Shown here one piece after another: positions 1 through 4,727 of a stretch of DNA of 6,790 nt. The stretch comes from an uncultured Riemerella sp. (lineage in GTDB: Bacteria > Bacteroidota > Bacteroidia > Flavobacteriales > Weeksellaceae), in NCBI GenBank assembly GCA_938037185.1, contig CALHQK010000097.1, positions 1 to 6,790 of the forward strand, written 5' to 3'. Position numbers and translations under genes: made by a program. Every line of letters starts with the position of its first letter. The first letter of the stretch is position 1. Under the pieces are notes generated by a model. The model was given only the letters and a program-made list of their open reading frames with translations, was not told the DNA's origin and did not search any database.

Positions 1-77
1 GTGATGTTACCGTTAAAGGAAATCCGAAGAAAGTAAAGCAGAAAATCAACGGCTCCGGCGGAGTGAATGTAAAATAA
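1..77 (+). CDS. C-terminal end of a probable DUF2807 (head GIN domain) protein, partial
   Basis: The reading frame is open from the window edge (first full codon at base 3) to TAA at 75-77 and gives 24 residues ending KINGSGGVNVK. The pattern of a small-residue 'GNPK' turn, an 'INGSGGV' turn and a short basic tail resembles the end of DUF2807 beta-helix proteins, which are usually secreted or surface-exposed in Bacteroidota and contain repeated G-S-G turns. No catalytic residues are expected in this family. Only the last turn of the fold is visible, so the assignment rests on a short motif. GC content is clearly higher than in the island downstream, which fits core chromosome. It could also be another beta-repeat protein. 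Confidence 0.55.
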   Translation, partial: DVTVKGNPKKVKQKINGSGGVNVK

Positions 78-89
78 GCAAGAGGCAGG

Positions 90-119
90 AAATTATTTAC
101 ATTTCAAAAGAAATAATTT
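90..119. repeat. AT-rich inverted repeat between the first two genes
   Basis: AAATTATTT at 90-98 is the exact reverse complement of AAATAATTT at 111-119, with a 12-base loop and TTTT at the end of the right arm. The right arm recurs as a direct copy at 125-133, just before the next start codon. It sits 13 bases after the preceding stop, so it could be a weak terminator or a binding site upstream of the next gene. The arms are pure A/T and could be chance. Confidence 0.3.
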
Positions 120-136
120 TACACAAATAATTTAAT

Positions 137-607
137 ATGAAACACTTAAAACACGCGTTTTTTGGAGAATTAAATACGGAAGGGCTGGATGATTATGATG
201 TATTGTGGGAAGAAAATATTCCTTACAAAAATGGGAATATAATTGTATTTTTTTGGTTCTGTGGAAAGGATGATTTGTCCGTAGAAAGACTGAATTCATT
301 TGAAAAATTTCTAAAAGACTTTGATGCAATAGATGGAAAAGCCCGCAAAGCCCTGAAAGCCTATTTAGAGGAGGAACCAGAATACTTGGATTTTCATGCA
401 GAAGAATTAGAGAATATCCCTGAAAATGTGGATGATTTCGTTGCAGAGATGCAGATAAAATCCATTGGGCTGTGGTATTCCATTTATGAGGGTTCAATAG
501 GTGAGGTAGTAATAGACTATATGATACGCCCAGAGGAAAGCGATGAAATCCTTGCCGTGAAGTATGACCTAAATGGGGAAATCCGTGCTATTGACTGGGA
601 AAGTTAA
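137..607 (+). CDS. DUF2004-like small cytoplasmic protein
   Basis: A complete 156-residue acidic protein with no signal peptide or membrane segment. It begins MKHLKHAFFGEL, has a central stretch rich in charged residues (about 50-100: EKFLKDFDAID, then RKALKAYLEEEPEYLDFH), and ends with a beta-rich part (IGLWYSIYEGSIGEVVIDY, then LAVKYDLNGEIRAIDWES). This overall pattern (opening 'K-H-x-F-F-G-E', a 'D-x-x-A-R-K-A' helix, and a closing '[LV]xVKYDxNG' strand) resembles the DUF2004 family, small proteins of unknown function common in Bacteroidota and sometimes found near polymorphic-toxin loci. I recognise this by pattern only. The start at 137 is the first ATG in a long frame, with no Shine-Dalgarno, as is normal in this phylum. 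A terminator follows directly, so the gene looks monocistronic. An immunity-type role is possible but nothing in the sequence proves it. Confidence 0.7.
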   Translation: MKHLKHAFFGELNTEGLDDYDVLWEENIPYKNGNIIVFFWFCGKDDLSVERLNSFEKFLKDFDAIDGKARKALKAYLEEEPEYLDFHAEELENIPENVDDFVAEMQIKSIGLWYSIYEGSIGEVVIDYMIRPEESDEILAVKYDLNGEIRAIDWES

Positions 608-628
608 TTCATAAACAAAAAAACTTAC

Positions 629-659
629 AAGGAGGCGGTATAGATAGCCTCCTTTTTTT
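629..659 (+). terminator. Rho-independent terminator
   Basis: AAGGAGGC (629-636) pairs perfectly with GCCTCCTT (647-654) around a 10-base loop, and the right arm runs into a seven-base T tract (653-659). It lies 22 bases after the stop of the DUF2004-like gene and 7 bases before the next start, so it ends the first transcript. The phosphatase gene behind it would need its own promoter or read-through. Confidence 0.88.
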
Positions 660-665
660 AATAAA

Positions 666-1232
666 ATGATAGAGCGTATTATAGATTTAGACCATCAGTT
701 GTTGATTTTTATCAATCAGACAGGCAGCACGGAGTGGGATAGTTTTTGGCTGACCATTACAGATGCATGGAACTGGATTCCGTTTTATGTGCTGATTCTT
801 TTTTTAGTATTTAGATATTTTTCTAAACGAGAGGTGAAATGGATTTTGATTTGTTTCTCGCTGACATTTTTGTTCACTGCTCTCATGACCACAGGAACCA
901 AGGAACTGGTGCAGCGGCTTCGTCCTTTGCATAATGAGGAGCTGATACCTTATCTCAGAATCATCACTACGGAAAAAGGATACAGCTTTTTTTCAGGGCA
1001 TACCAGCAATAGTTTTGCTATCTGCACTTTTCTTTATTTGGTGTTGAGAAGTGTTTTGCGATGGGCGTTTTGGGTTTATCTTTGGGCGGTGCCTTATGCA
1101 TTCATCAGGATGTATCTGGCGGTTCATTTCCCTACGGATGTGGCTGTGGGATTGGTAATAGGCGTTACCATCGCTGTTTTGGGATATAGATTTTTTGAGA
1201 AGAAAGTCAGTTTTTCTGATTTGGATAAATAA
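666..1232 (+). CDS. PAP2-family membrane phosphatase (probable undecaprenyl-diphosphatase type)
   Basis: A complete 188-residue integral membrane protein carrying all three motifs of the type 2 phosphatidic acid phosphatase superfamily: K79-x6-R86-P87, S110-G111-H112 in 'SFFSGHT', and R148-x5-H154-x3-D158 in 'RMYLAVHFPTD'. By family knowledge H112 is the acid/base and H154 the phosphohistidine nucleophile, with the active site facing the periplasm. The SGH motif has F where many members have P (PSGH), which is tolerated. Hydrophobic segments lie near residues 36-50, 58-75, 114-130, 133-146 and 158-174. Length is typical of the short bacterial forms that remove phosphate from undecaprenyl diphosphate or related lipid phosphates in envelope recycling. 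The substrate cannot be read from sequence. The gene follows a terminator by 7 bases. It is the last gene that looks like core chromosome before GC content drops. Confidence 0.9.
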   Translation: MIERIIDLDHQLLIFINQTGSTEWDSFWLTITDAWNWIPFYVLILFLVFRYFSKREVKWILICFSLTFLFTALMTTGTKELVQRLRPLHNEELIPYLRIITTEKGYSFFSGHTSNSFAICTFLYLVLRSVLRWAFWVYLWAVPYAFIRMYLAVHFPTDVAVGLVIGVTIAVLGYRFFEKKVSFSDLDK

Positions 1233-1287
1233 ATATACAAAATAATGAAATTAAGAGAGATCATGTAACACAATCTATATATGATAA

Positions 1288-1491
1288 AATACAGACTCCA
1301 ATAAAGTTAAAAATAGATATAATTATGAAAAGAAGAGTATTTTTAATATTACTTTTAATAGGGGTAATTATCAAGGAGATTTCTTTAATAACTATATAAA
1401 GGATGGTAAAACTATGAAGTTCAATTTTCAAATTCCTAATAATCCCAATTATGGCAACCATGGTAAAGCAAATAAATCTATCGGTCAATAA
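1288..1491 (+). pseudogene. Start-less C-terminal remnant of a probable polymorphic toxin
   Basis: An open frame of 67 codons runs from after in-frame stops (TGA 1282, TAA 1285) to TAA at 1489-1491. It has no ATG until codon 43 (1414). It reads through NRGNYQGDFFNNYIKDG and ends NFQIPNNPNYGNHGKANKSI-GQ. The composition (N/G/K-rich, many aromatic residues, no hydrophobic segment) and its position directly before and overlapping an immunity-like lipoprotein match the displaced toxin tips ('orphan cassettes') known downstream of Rhs/CDI-type toxins. A second frame just upstream (1229-1399) reads KRDHVTQSIYDKIQTPIK and then becomes hydrophobic, so an older frameshift near 1325 is possible. I do not recognise a toxin family and see no catalytic motif. 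The remnant call rests on reading-frame shape and context. Confidence 0.4.
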
Positions 1492-2041
1492 TATAATTAT
1501 AATTATATTTACATTATTTATCTTATCTTGTAATAAAGTAGATAAACAAGCTCATTTTAATCATTATACTTCCAATGACTCAATATCTATTGACAGTTCC
1601 GTTAACGGAATTACTTTAGCGGATAGTAATAGTATTTTAAATCAATTAGGTGATATTAGCTTATATATAATTGAAGATTATGATAAGGGAGAGTGCGTAA
1701 TACTATCTAATAAAAACAAAACTCAATATTTAGAAATAAGAAGAGCATATGGTGGAGCAAAGAATGAATATAATTACTTTTTTATATTAGAAGAAGTTCC
1801 TAAAGAATATCAAACTAAATTAATTATTCTTCCAGATATTTTTTTTCAAACAAATAAAGGAGCTTTTTTATATATGAAAGAGCAAGATTTTCTTAGTAGA
1901 TATAAAGATTTAAACTTAAAACGAAAAATAATAAAAGATACTATAATTTATACTTTCAATAGAGAGGATGATATCTACGAAAGTAAACATATCTTTATAA
2001 ATAAAAAATTAGTAGAAATCAGCTTTGGCTATCAAGATTAA
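1451..2041 (+). CDS. Lipoprotein, probable immunity protein of an orphan toxin cassette
   Basis: A 196-residue protein with an N-terminal lipoprotein signal: a basic start, a hydrophobic run NNIIIIIFTLFILS and a lipobox ending L-S-C (C27), followed by N-K. A second ATG at 1460 gives a more usual 24-residue signal (C at 24) and is the better start; both are in frame. The mature part is charged and K/D/E/Y-rich with no membrane segment, and ends with beta-like stretches (IIYTFNREDDIYESKHIFIN, then KKLVEISFGYQD). Lipid-anchored small proteins of this kind directly after a toxin fragment usually neutralise the toxin in the periplasm or at the outer membrane. The start overlaps the toxin remnant by 41 bases and the stop overlaps the next toxin domain by 17 bases, typical of packed cassettes. 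I do not recognise a named immunity family. The GC content is clearly lower than in the phosphatase gene before it. Confidence 0.6.
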   Translation: MATMVKQINLSVNNIIIIIFTLFILSCNKVDKQAHFNHYTSNDSISIDSSVNGITLADSNSILNQLGDISLYIIEDYDKGECVILSNKNKTQYLEIRRAYGGAKNEYNYFFILEEVPKEYQTKLIILPDIFFQTNKGAFLYMKEQDFLSRYKDLNLKRKIIKDTIIYTFNREDDIYESKHIFINKKLVEISFGYQD

Positions 2042-2471
2042 TATTCTACCTTTACCATCACAAAATCAGTACTCTTTAAATATTGAAGATGGAAAAGGCT
2101 CCCAATATACAATACAAAAAACAAATGAAAATCATAAGATAGTAAATGCTACTATTCTAATGGACCCTCAAAATCTTACAGATATTCCTCTGTATAATGA
2201 AACATATATATATCAAGATACAAATGGAAACCTTGTAACTGGTGCCCAAAGTTGCCCAGATGGCACTAAGTGCGGAAAAGCTCACGAAGTGATATTTCAA
2301 AATAAGAAAGTTATGACTACACCTAAAAGTGCTGAAGCAACACTGATTCATGAAATTGCTCATACTATTTATGAGGGAAGTGATCAAAAAAATGTTATTG
2401 AAGAAGAAAATACTGTAAGAGAGATTCTTAATATACCTCAAAGATCATCTTCAGACCCTGAACATAATTAA
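2025..2471 (+). CDS. Orphan toxin domain, zinc metallopeptidase with HEIAH motif (M91/NleD-like)
   Basis: A 148-residue frame contains the zinc-binding motif H109-E110-I-A-H113 in 'EATLIHEIAHTIYEG' and, 13 residues later, 'EEENTVREILNIPQR', which resembles the 'E-N-x-x-R-x-x-L-x-[IL]-P-x-R' end of the M91 effector-protease domain found in NleD and in toxins with Rhs or similar delivery parts. By family knowledge the two His and a downstream Glu (E127 or E128) bind zinc and E110 activates water. There are two Cys (C77, C83) in 'SCPDGTKC'. The frame has no good start: an in-frame TAG lies at 2013, the first candidate is TTG at 2025 inside the preceding gene, and the first ATG (2160) would remove a third of the domain. 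It is best read as a toxin tip that lost its delivery part. A signal-peptide gene follows after 11 bases and is the probable immunity partner. The M91 assignment is by motif only. Confidence 0.6.
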   Translation: MAIKINILPLPSQNQYSLNIEDGKGSQYTIQKTNENHKIVNATILMDPQNLTDIPLYNETYIYQDTNGNLVTGAQSCPDGTKCGKAHEVIFQNKKVMTTPKSAEATLIHEIAHTIYEGSDQKNVIEEENTVREILNIPQRSSSDPEHN

Positions 2472-2482
2472 ACCTAATATTT

Positions 2483-2959
2483 ATGACTAAACAAATTATT
2501 GCTTCTATAGTTCTATTATACTCTTTTATTTGTTATGCACAAATAGATTATAAATATTTATATATCAATCAAATAAACAACAATATCCCTCAGGATAGCA
2601 ATATTCAAGTCTTTTGTCGTACAGAAGAAAGTGAGCAAGTTGAACCTAACTTATTCAAAGTAGATAATAGATGCCTAAACATCGATATAAAAATCCAAAA
2701 TGAAAAGCTTAAAATCAATTTGGCTCAGGTTATCTCTGATGAAAAATTCATCAATATATCTATATTTTTTAGACCTAAAACTAAGCCTAATAATAAAATA
2801 ATTTTTACTAAAAGAGGAGATTTTATAAAAATTCAAAAAAATTGTAGAGATACGAATTTATGCCACTTGATAACCATTGAATTCCCTAAAATTGTCATTG
2901 TAGATAAAAAATATGAAACAACTATAAATCCTATTTTCTCAAAATATATATTCAATTGA
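2483..2959 (+). CDS. Exported protein, probable immunity partner of the metallopeptidase toxin
   Basis: A 158-residue protein starting with a clear Sec signal peptide: MTKQ, a hydrophobic core IIASIVLLYSFI, and a likely cleavage site CYA|QIDYKY (after residue 19). The mature part is basic and rich in Ile, Asn and Lys, with four Cys (in VFCRTEE, NRCLNID, KNCRDT and NLCHL) that could form two disulfides in the periplasm. Strand-like stretches such as INISIFFRP and LITIEFPKIVIV suggest a beta-sandwich. It lies 11 bases after the HEIAH toxin domain on the same strand, so a periplasmic inhibitor of that peptidase is the natural reading. I do not recognise a family. An 8-bp AT hairpin overlaps the stop codon, and the next small lipoprotein starts 31 bases later. 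Confidence 0.55.
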   Translation: MTKQIIASIVLLYSFICYAQIDYKYLYINQINNNIPQDSNIQVFCRTEESEQVEPNLFKVDNRCLNIDIKIQNEKLKINLAQVISDEKFINISIFFRPKTKPNNKIIFTKRGDFIKIQKNCRDTNLCHLITIEFPKIVIVDKKYETTINPIFSKYIFN

Positions 2960-2977
2960 TTTTATAAAAAAAATCAA
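2956..2977 (+). repeat. Small AT-rich hairpin over a stop codon
   Basis: TTGATTTT (2956-2963) is the exact reverse complement of AAAATCAA (2970-2977), with a six-base loop. It covers the TGA stop at 2957-2959. The following bases are A-rich, not T-rich, so it is not a standard terminator on this strand. It may slow decay of the upstream message or be chance in AT-rich DNA. Confidence 0.3.
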
Positions 2978-2990
2978 ATAAAAACTAACT

Positions 2991-3092
2991 ATGTATAAAA
3001 TACTATTTACAGCTGTAATTTTATCAATATTAAGCTGTACAAGCCATAAAAAAAGAAATATTAATGGTAATGTTCCAGATGTGTTGTTTTGA
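2991..3092 (+). CDS. 33-residue lipoprotein, probably a truncated immunity gene
   Basis: The frame runs ATG 2991 to TGA 3090-3092 and starts MYKILFTAVILSILSC: a short basic start, a hydrophobic core, and a lipobox with Cys at residue 16. Only 17 residues follow, ending NINGNVPDVLF. The signal is as good as that of the 196-residue lipoprotein upstream, but the mature part is nearly absent. The last nine codons before the stop lie in a 26-bp perfect repeat whose second copy is in the same frame 93 bases downstream, within an open stretch (3126-3203) that reads ENRKREDTEP-GNVPDVLF-LIINNI. This suggests that a recombination or deletion joined the signal-peptide end of a gene to a repeated tail. 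It may be a genuine tiny lipoprotein, but a broken cassette is more likely. Confidence 0.45.
   Translation: MYKILFTAVILSILSCTSHKKRNINGNVPDVLF
3065..3090 (+). repeat. 26-bp direct repeat, copy 1
   Basis: The repeat begins TGGTAATGTTCCAGATGTGT and continues to base 3090; it is identical base for base to 3158-3183. In the lipoprotein frame it encodes GNVPDVLF before the stop. Flanking bases differ on both sides. The GGTAATG opening and the TCCA a few bases later resemble the outer ends of IS1-type elements, but no inverted partner was found in the window. Confidence 0.85.
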
Positions 3093-3157
3093 TTATTAAA
3101 AATTTACAATAAAACTATAAAATAATTAGAAAACCGTAAACGAGAGGATACCGAACC

Positions 3158-3183
3158 TGGTAATGTTCCAGATGTGTTGTTTT
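3158..3183 (+). repeat. 26-bp direct repeat, copy 2
   Basis: This copy is identical to 3065-3090 and lies 93 bases (31 codons) downstream, so the reading frame is kept. It sits in an open stretch without a start codon (3126-3203) that reads NRKREDTEP before the shared GNVPDVLF and LIINNI after it. The sequence just before it (3134-3157) is less AT-rich than its surroundings, as if it came from a different, once-coding source. Sequence after the two copies shows only faint similarity. Confidence 0.85.
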
Positions 3184-3244
3184 TAATTATAAATAATATA
3201 TAACTATCTGATAAACAGAACTAACATAATAATATAAAAACCAT

Positions 3245-3280
3245 AATATAGATGGGCAATAGCCTATCTATATTATTTTT
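3245..3280 (+). terminator. Rho-independent terminator closing the toxin/immunity block
   Basis: AATATAGATGGGC (3245-3257) pairs with GCCTATCTATATT (3262-3274) over 13 positions, with one G-T wobble and a four-base AATA loop. It is followed by ATTTTT. It lies after the repeat tail and 12 bases before the transposase start, so it would insulate the transposase from upstream transcription, a common feature at IS ends. Confidence 0.75.
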
Positions 3281-3281
3281 G
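3274..3281 (+). promoter_or_regulatory. Candidate -7 box for the transposase
   Basis: TATTTTTG fits the Bacteroidota -7 consensus TAnnTTTG and ends 10 bases before the first ATG. The expected -33 TTTG about 20 bases further up is absent, and the box lies in the T tract of the terminator hairpin. Support is therefore weak. Confidence 0.3.
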
Positions 3282-3291
3282 CACAAAAATA

Positions 3292-3993
3292 ATGATGTAT
3301 ATGACTGAGTTTCATTCCTCGTGTTCCAGATGTGTGGGCAGGTGTTTCTACTGTGGCGGAAAAACTATAAAACACGGTTTTACCAAAGGAAATAAGCAAA
3401 GATATAAATGCAGACTATGCCACAAAACCAGAGTCTGCAGCTATCAATATCAAGCCTATCAAAAATACATCAATCCCTGCATTATCTCCCTTACCAAAGA
3501 AGGGGTGGGCATCCGCTCTACCGCAAGGATACTCAAAATATCCCCCACCACACTCCTCAAACGCATCATCTGCGTCGCAGAAGCTATCCCGCAGCCACCC
3601 CTGAAATTCGCCAAAAGCGACGAAGTAGATGAACTAAGGTTTTTCATCGGAAGAAAAAGCCAGCCCAGATGGCTCGCCTATGCAATGGAACGAGAAACCA
3701 AACAAACTGTCTGTTTCTACATTGGGAAAAGGGACAATAATACCCTGAATGCTGTGATAAAAACCCTCAAAAACGCAGAGTCTGCCGCGATATTCACCGA
3801 CAAATTAAAAAACTATAAAACTCTTATCCCCGAACATCTGCACAAAACCTCCCGCTATCAGACCAATCATATAGAAAGAAAAAACCTGACCCTGCGGACT
3901 CATCTAAAGCGATTCCAGAGAAAAGGAATTTCATTCAGCAGAAGCAGCAGGATAACGACAGCTGTTTTGAGAATTTATTTCTGGGGAAGGTAA
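3292..3993 (+). CDS. IS1-family transposase (single reading frame)
   Basis: A 233-residue DDE transposase. Residues 18-43 form a zinc ribbon (C18-F-Y-C21 then C40-R-L-C43), followed by a helix-turn-helix-like part 'GVGIRSTARILKISPTTLLKR' near 71-91, as in InsA of IS1. The catalytic part matches InsB: D113 in 'EVDELRFFIG', then 'QPRWLAYAMERET', D170 in 'AIFTDKLKNY', and E195 in 'HIERKNLTLRTHLKRFQRK'. It ends 'ISFSRSSRITTAVLRIYFWG', a normal C-terminus for the Bacteroidota branch. IS1 itself needs a -1 frameshift to join InsA and InsB; here both halves lie in one frame, as in many relatives. Three ATGs are possible (3292, 3295, 3301). The first 17 residues (with CSRC) lie outside the usual domain, so the exact start is uncertain. 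Everything needed for activity appears intact. Confidence 0.9.
   Translation: MMYMTEFHSSCSRCVGRCFYCGGKTIKHGFTKGNKQRYKCRLCHKTRVCSYQYQAYQKYINPCIISLTKEGVGIRSTARILKISPTTLLKRIICVAEAIPQPPLKFAKSDEVDELRFFIGRKSQPRWLAYAMERETKQTVCFYIGKRDNNTLNAVIKTLKNAESAAIFTDKLKNYKTLIPEHLHKTSRYQTNHIERKNLTLRTHLKRFQRKGISFSRSSRITTAVLRIYFWGR
3324..3337 (+). repeat. TTCCAGATGTGTGG, copy within the transposase 5' end
   Basis: This 14-bp word encodes part of CSRCVG in the transposase. It is identical to 4360-4373, and its first 12 bases also occur inside both 26-bp repeats (3073-3084, 3166-3177). All four are on the same strand. In another frame it reads R-VPDVW-AG, close to the NVPDVLF encoded by the upstream repeats. Confidence 0.6.
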
Positions 3994-4022
3994 ATTATAT
4001 CAAGTATTGTTATCCCCAAAAA

Positions 4023-4327
4023 AGCCCAAATTAATCACATCCAAAATTGGATTATGATTTTATTTTCATAGATACTCCTTCCATATTTATCAGATAGATT
4101 ATCACAATTATGAAGCCTTGCTGATGTTATTGTAATTCCATCAAAAGTTGTTTTTTTTAGATATTCTAGCCATTGAATCAACTATAAAAATTATAGAACA
4201 ATCCGGAAATAAAGCTCTCATTGTATTTAATATAGTAAAACCTAATACTTCTCTTATTCGATATAAAAATGATCCTATAATAAAAACACTATTAAAGTCA
4301 AAAAAAGGAAAAAATAAAAACTTATAA
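4023..4327 (+). pseudogene. Remnant of a ParA-family partition ATPase
   Basis: Three consecutive frames join into one ParA-like sequence. From 4035: HPKLDYDFIFIDTP, a Walker B-type motif (YDFIFIDTP). From 4078, shifted by one base: PYLSDRLSQL, a stop (TGA 4111), then SLADVIVIPSK. From 4154, shifted again: FLDILAIESTIKIIEQSGNK and then ALIVFNIVKPNTSL, ending at TAA 4325-4327. The order 'YDFI-IDTPP', 'ADVIVIPs', 'D-x-x-A' and 'VFNxVKPxT' is the standard C-terminal half of ParA/MinD-like ATPases that segregate plasmids or conjugative elements. The Walker A half is missing and the end diverges after NTSLIR, so both ends are lost. The missing half faces the IS1-type element, which may have caused the loss. 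Two shifts plus a stop make it non-functional. No ParB partner is seen. Confidence 0.72.
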
Positions 4328-4359
4328 CTATTATGAAATAAGATGAAATTGGTATAATA

Positions 4360-4373
4360 TTCCAGATGTGTGG
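4360..4373 (+). repeat. TTCCAGATGTGTGG, downstream copy
   Basis: Identical over 14 bp to 3324-3337 and preceded by GGTATAATA, which resembles the GGTAATG that precedes the same core in the 26-bp repeats. In one frame it reads NIPDVW followed by a stop. It lies in non-coding DNA just after the ParA remnant. Confidence 0.6.
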
Positions 4374-4399
4374 TAGAACTATAAAGCTTAATTCTACCA
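4371..4399. repeat. Inverted repeat after the ParA remnant
   Basis: TGGTAGAA (4371-4378) and TTCTACCA (4392-4399) are perfect reverse complements around a 13-base loop. No T tract follows, so a terminator is doubtful. It directly adjoins the TTCCAGATGTGTGG copy and may be part of the same unit. Confidence 0.4.
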
Positions 4400-4680
4400 T
4401 TCCAAAAACCGACCCTTTTTTGAAACTATAATTCCTCCAAAAAATTCTTTCCAAAAACAGTTCTTTTTCCCGTTTTATTTATTTATTCTCTTTTAAGATG
4501 GTTTTTAGAACTGTAAATATTTTTAGCAAGACCAATAAGATGGGGATTTGTACCCACTAATTTTTTCAAGTTTTTGATAAAGACTCTCTTGTTTTTTCTT
4601 CAAAAAAAGAATGAAAAACTTCAAACTTGTTTTTTTATTTTATAATTTTGGGTATTGTATTTGCTTTGATTTAAACAAAA
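4400..4680. other. Intergenic stretch, largely empty; possible decayed minus-strand frame
   Basis: No complete gene is visible. The minus strand has an open stretch from about 4599 down to TAA at 4485-4483 without an ATG. It reads KNLKKLVGTNPHLIGLAKNI and so on, which looks more protein-like than random AT-rich translation, but I do not recognise it. T-rich runs (for example 4591-4597 and 4630-4638) are present without paired stems. It may be leftover coding DNA from an earlier insertion. Confidence 0.3.
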
Positions 4681-4725
4681 TAAAAATATTAAGACCTTTT
4701 TATTAACTTTGTTAAAAATATTAAG
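4681..4725 (+). promoter_or_regulatory. Promoter and candidate autoregulatory operator of the toxin-antitoxin operon
   Basis: TAACTTTG (4704-4711) fits the Bacteroidota -7 consensus TAnnTTTG and ends 16 bases before the antitoxin ATG. It overlaps a small palindrome, TTAAC-TTT-GTTAA (4703-4715). It is flanked by two identical 13-bp words, TAAAAATATTAAG at 4681-4693 and 4713-4725, 32 bases apart, about three helical turns. Antitoxins of this kind usually repress their own promoter by binding repeats of this sort, so these are the natural operator candidates. No -33 TTTG lies at the expected distance. Confidence 0.5.
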
Positions 4726-4727
4726 TT

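Larger units (their letters stand above)
3275..4022 (+). mobile_element. IS1-family insertion sequence, ends not resolved
   Basis: The transposase gene at 3292-3993 identifies an IS1-family element. Its GC content is clearly higher than that of both flanks, which marks the insert. The left limit given here is the base after the terminator stem and the right limit is where a ParA-like frame becomes recognisable, so both are bounds from context. I could not find a convincing terminal inverted repeat pair or an 8-9 bp target duplication. The 26-bp repeat beginning GGTAATG at 3159 could be an old left end, but no matching right end exists in the window. Confidence 0.5.

Noticed and set aside
132..497. 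Long minus-strand frame opposite the DUF2004-like gene
   Set aside because: It lies fully antisense to a well-supported gene, has no recognisable motif and an unlikely His/Leu/Pro-rich composition.
1325..1399. 24-residue hydrophobic peptide MKRRVFLILLLIGVIIKEIS... that could be a type I toxin-like or signal peptide
   Set aside because: It overlaps in another frame the more protein-like toxin remnant, has no regulatory features beside it, and hydrophobic short frames are common in T-rich DNA.
3065..3183. CRISPR-like array from the repeated 26-bp word
   Set aside because: There are only two copies with a 67-bp gap, no further units and no cas genes; VapD is Cas2-like in fold only.
3408..3647. 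Two shorter frames (plus and minus) inside the transposase gene
   Set aside because: Both are shadows of the transposase coding sequence; the catalytic frame explains the region.
3983..4017. GGGGA...TCCCC inverted repeat spanning the end of the transposase gene, as a terminator or IS end
   Set aside because: The inner stem is mostly mismatches and wobbles, it is followed by A rather than T, and no matching end was found upstream of the transposase.
4665..4711. TTTG at 4665 as the -33 element paired with the -7 box at 4704
   Set aside because: The spacing of 35 bases is far above the usual 19-21 of Bacteroidota promoters.
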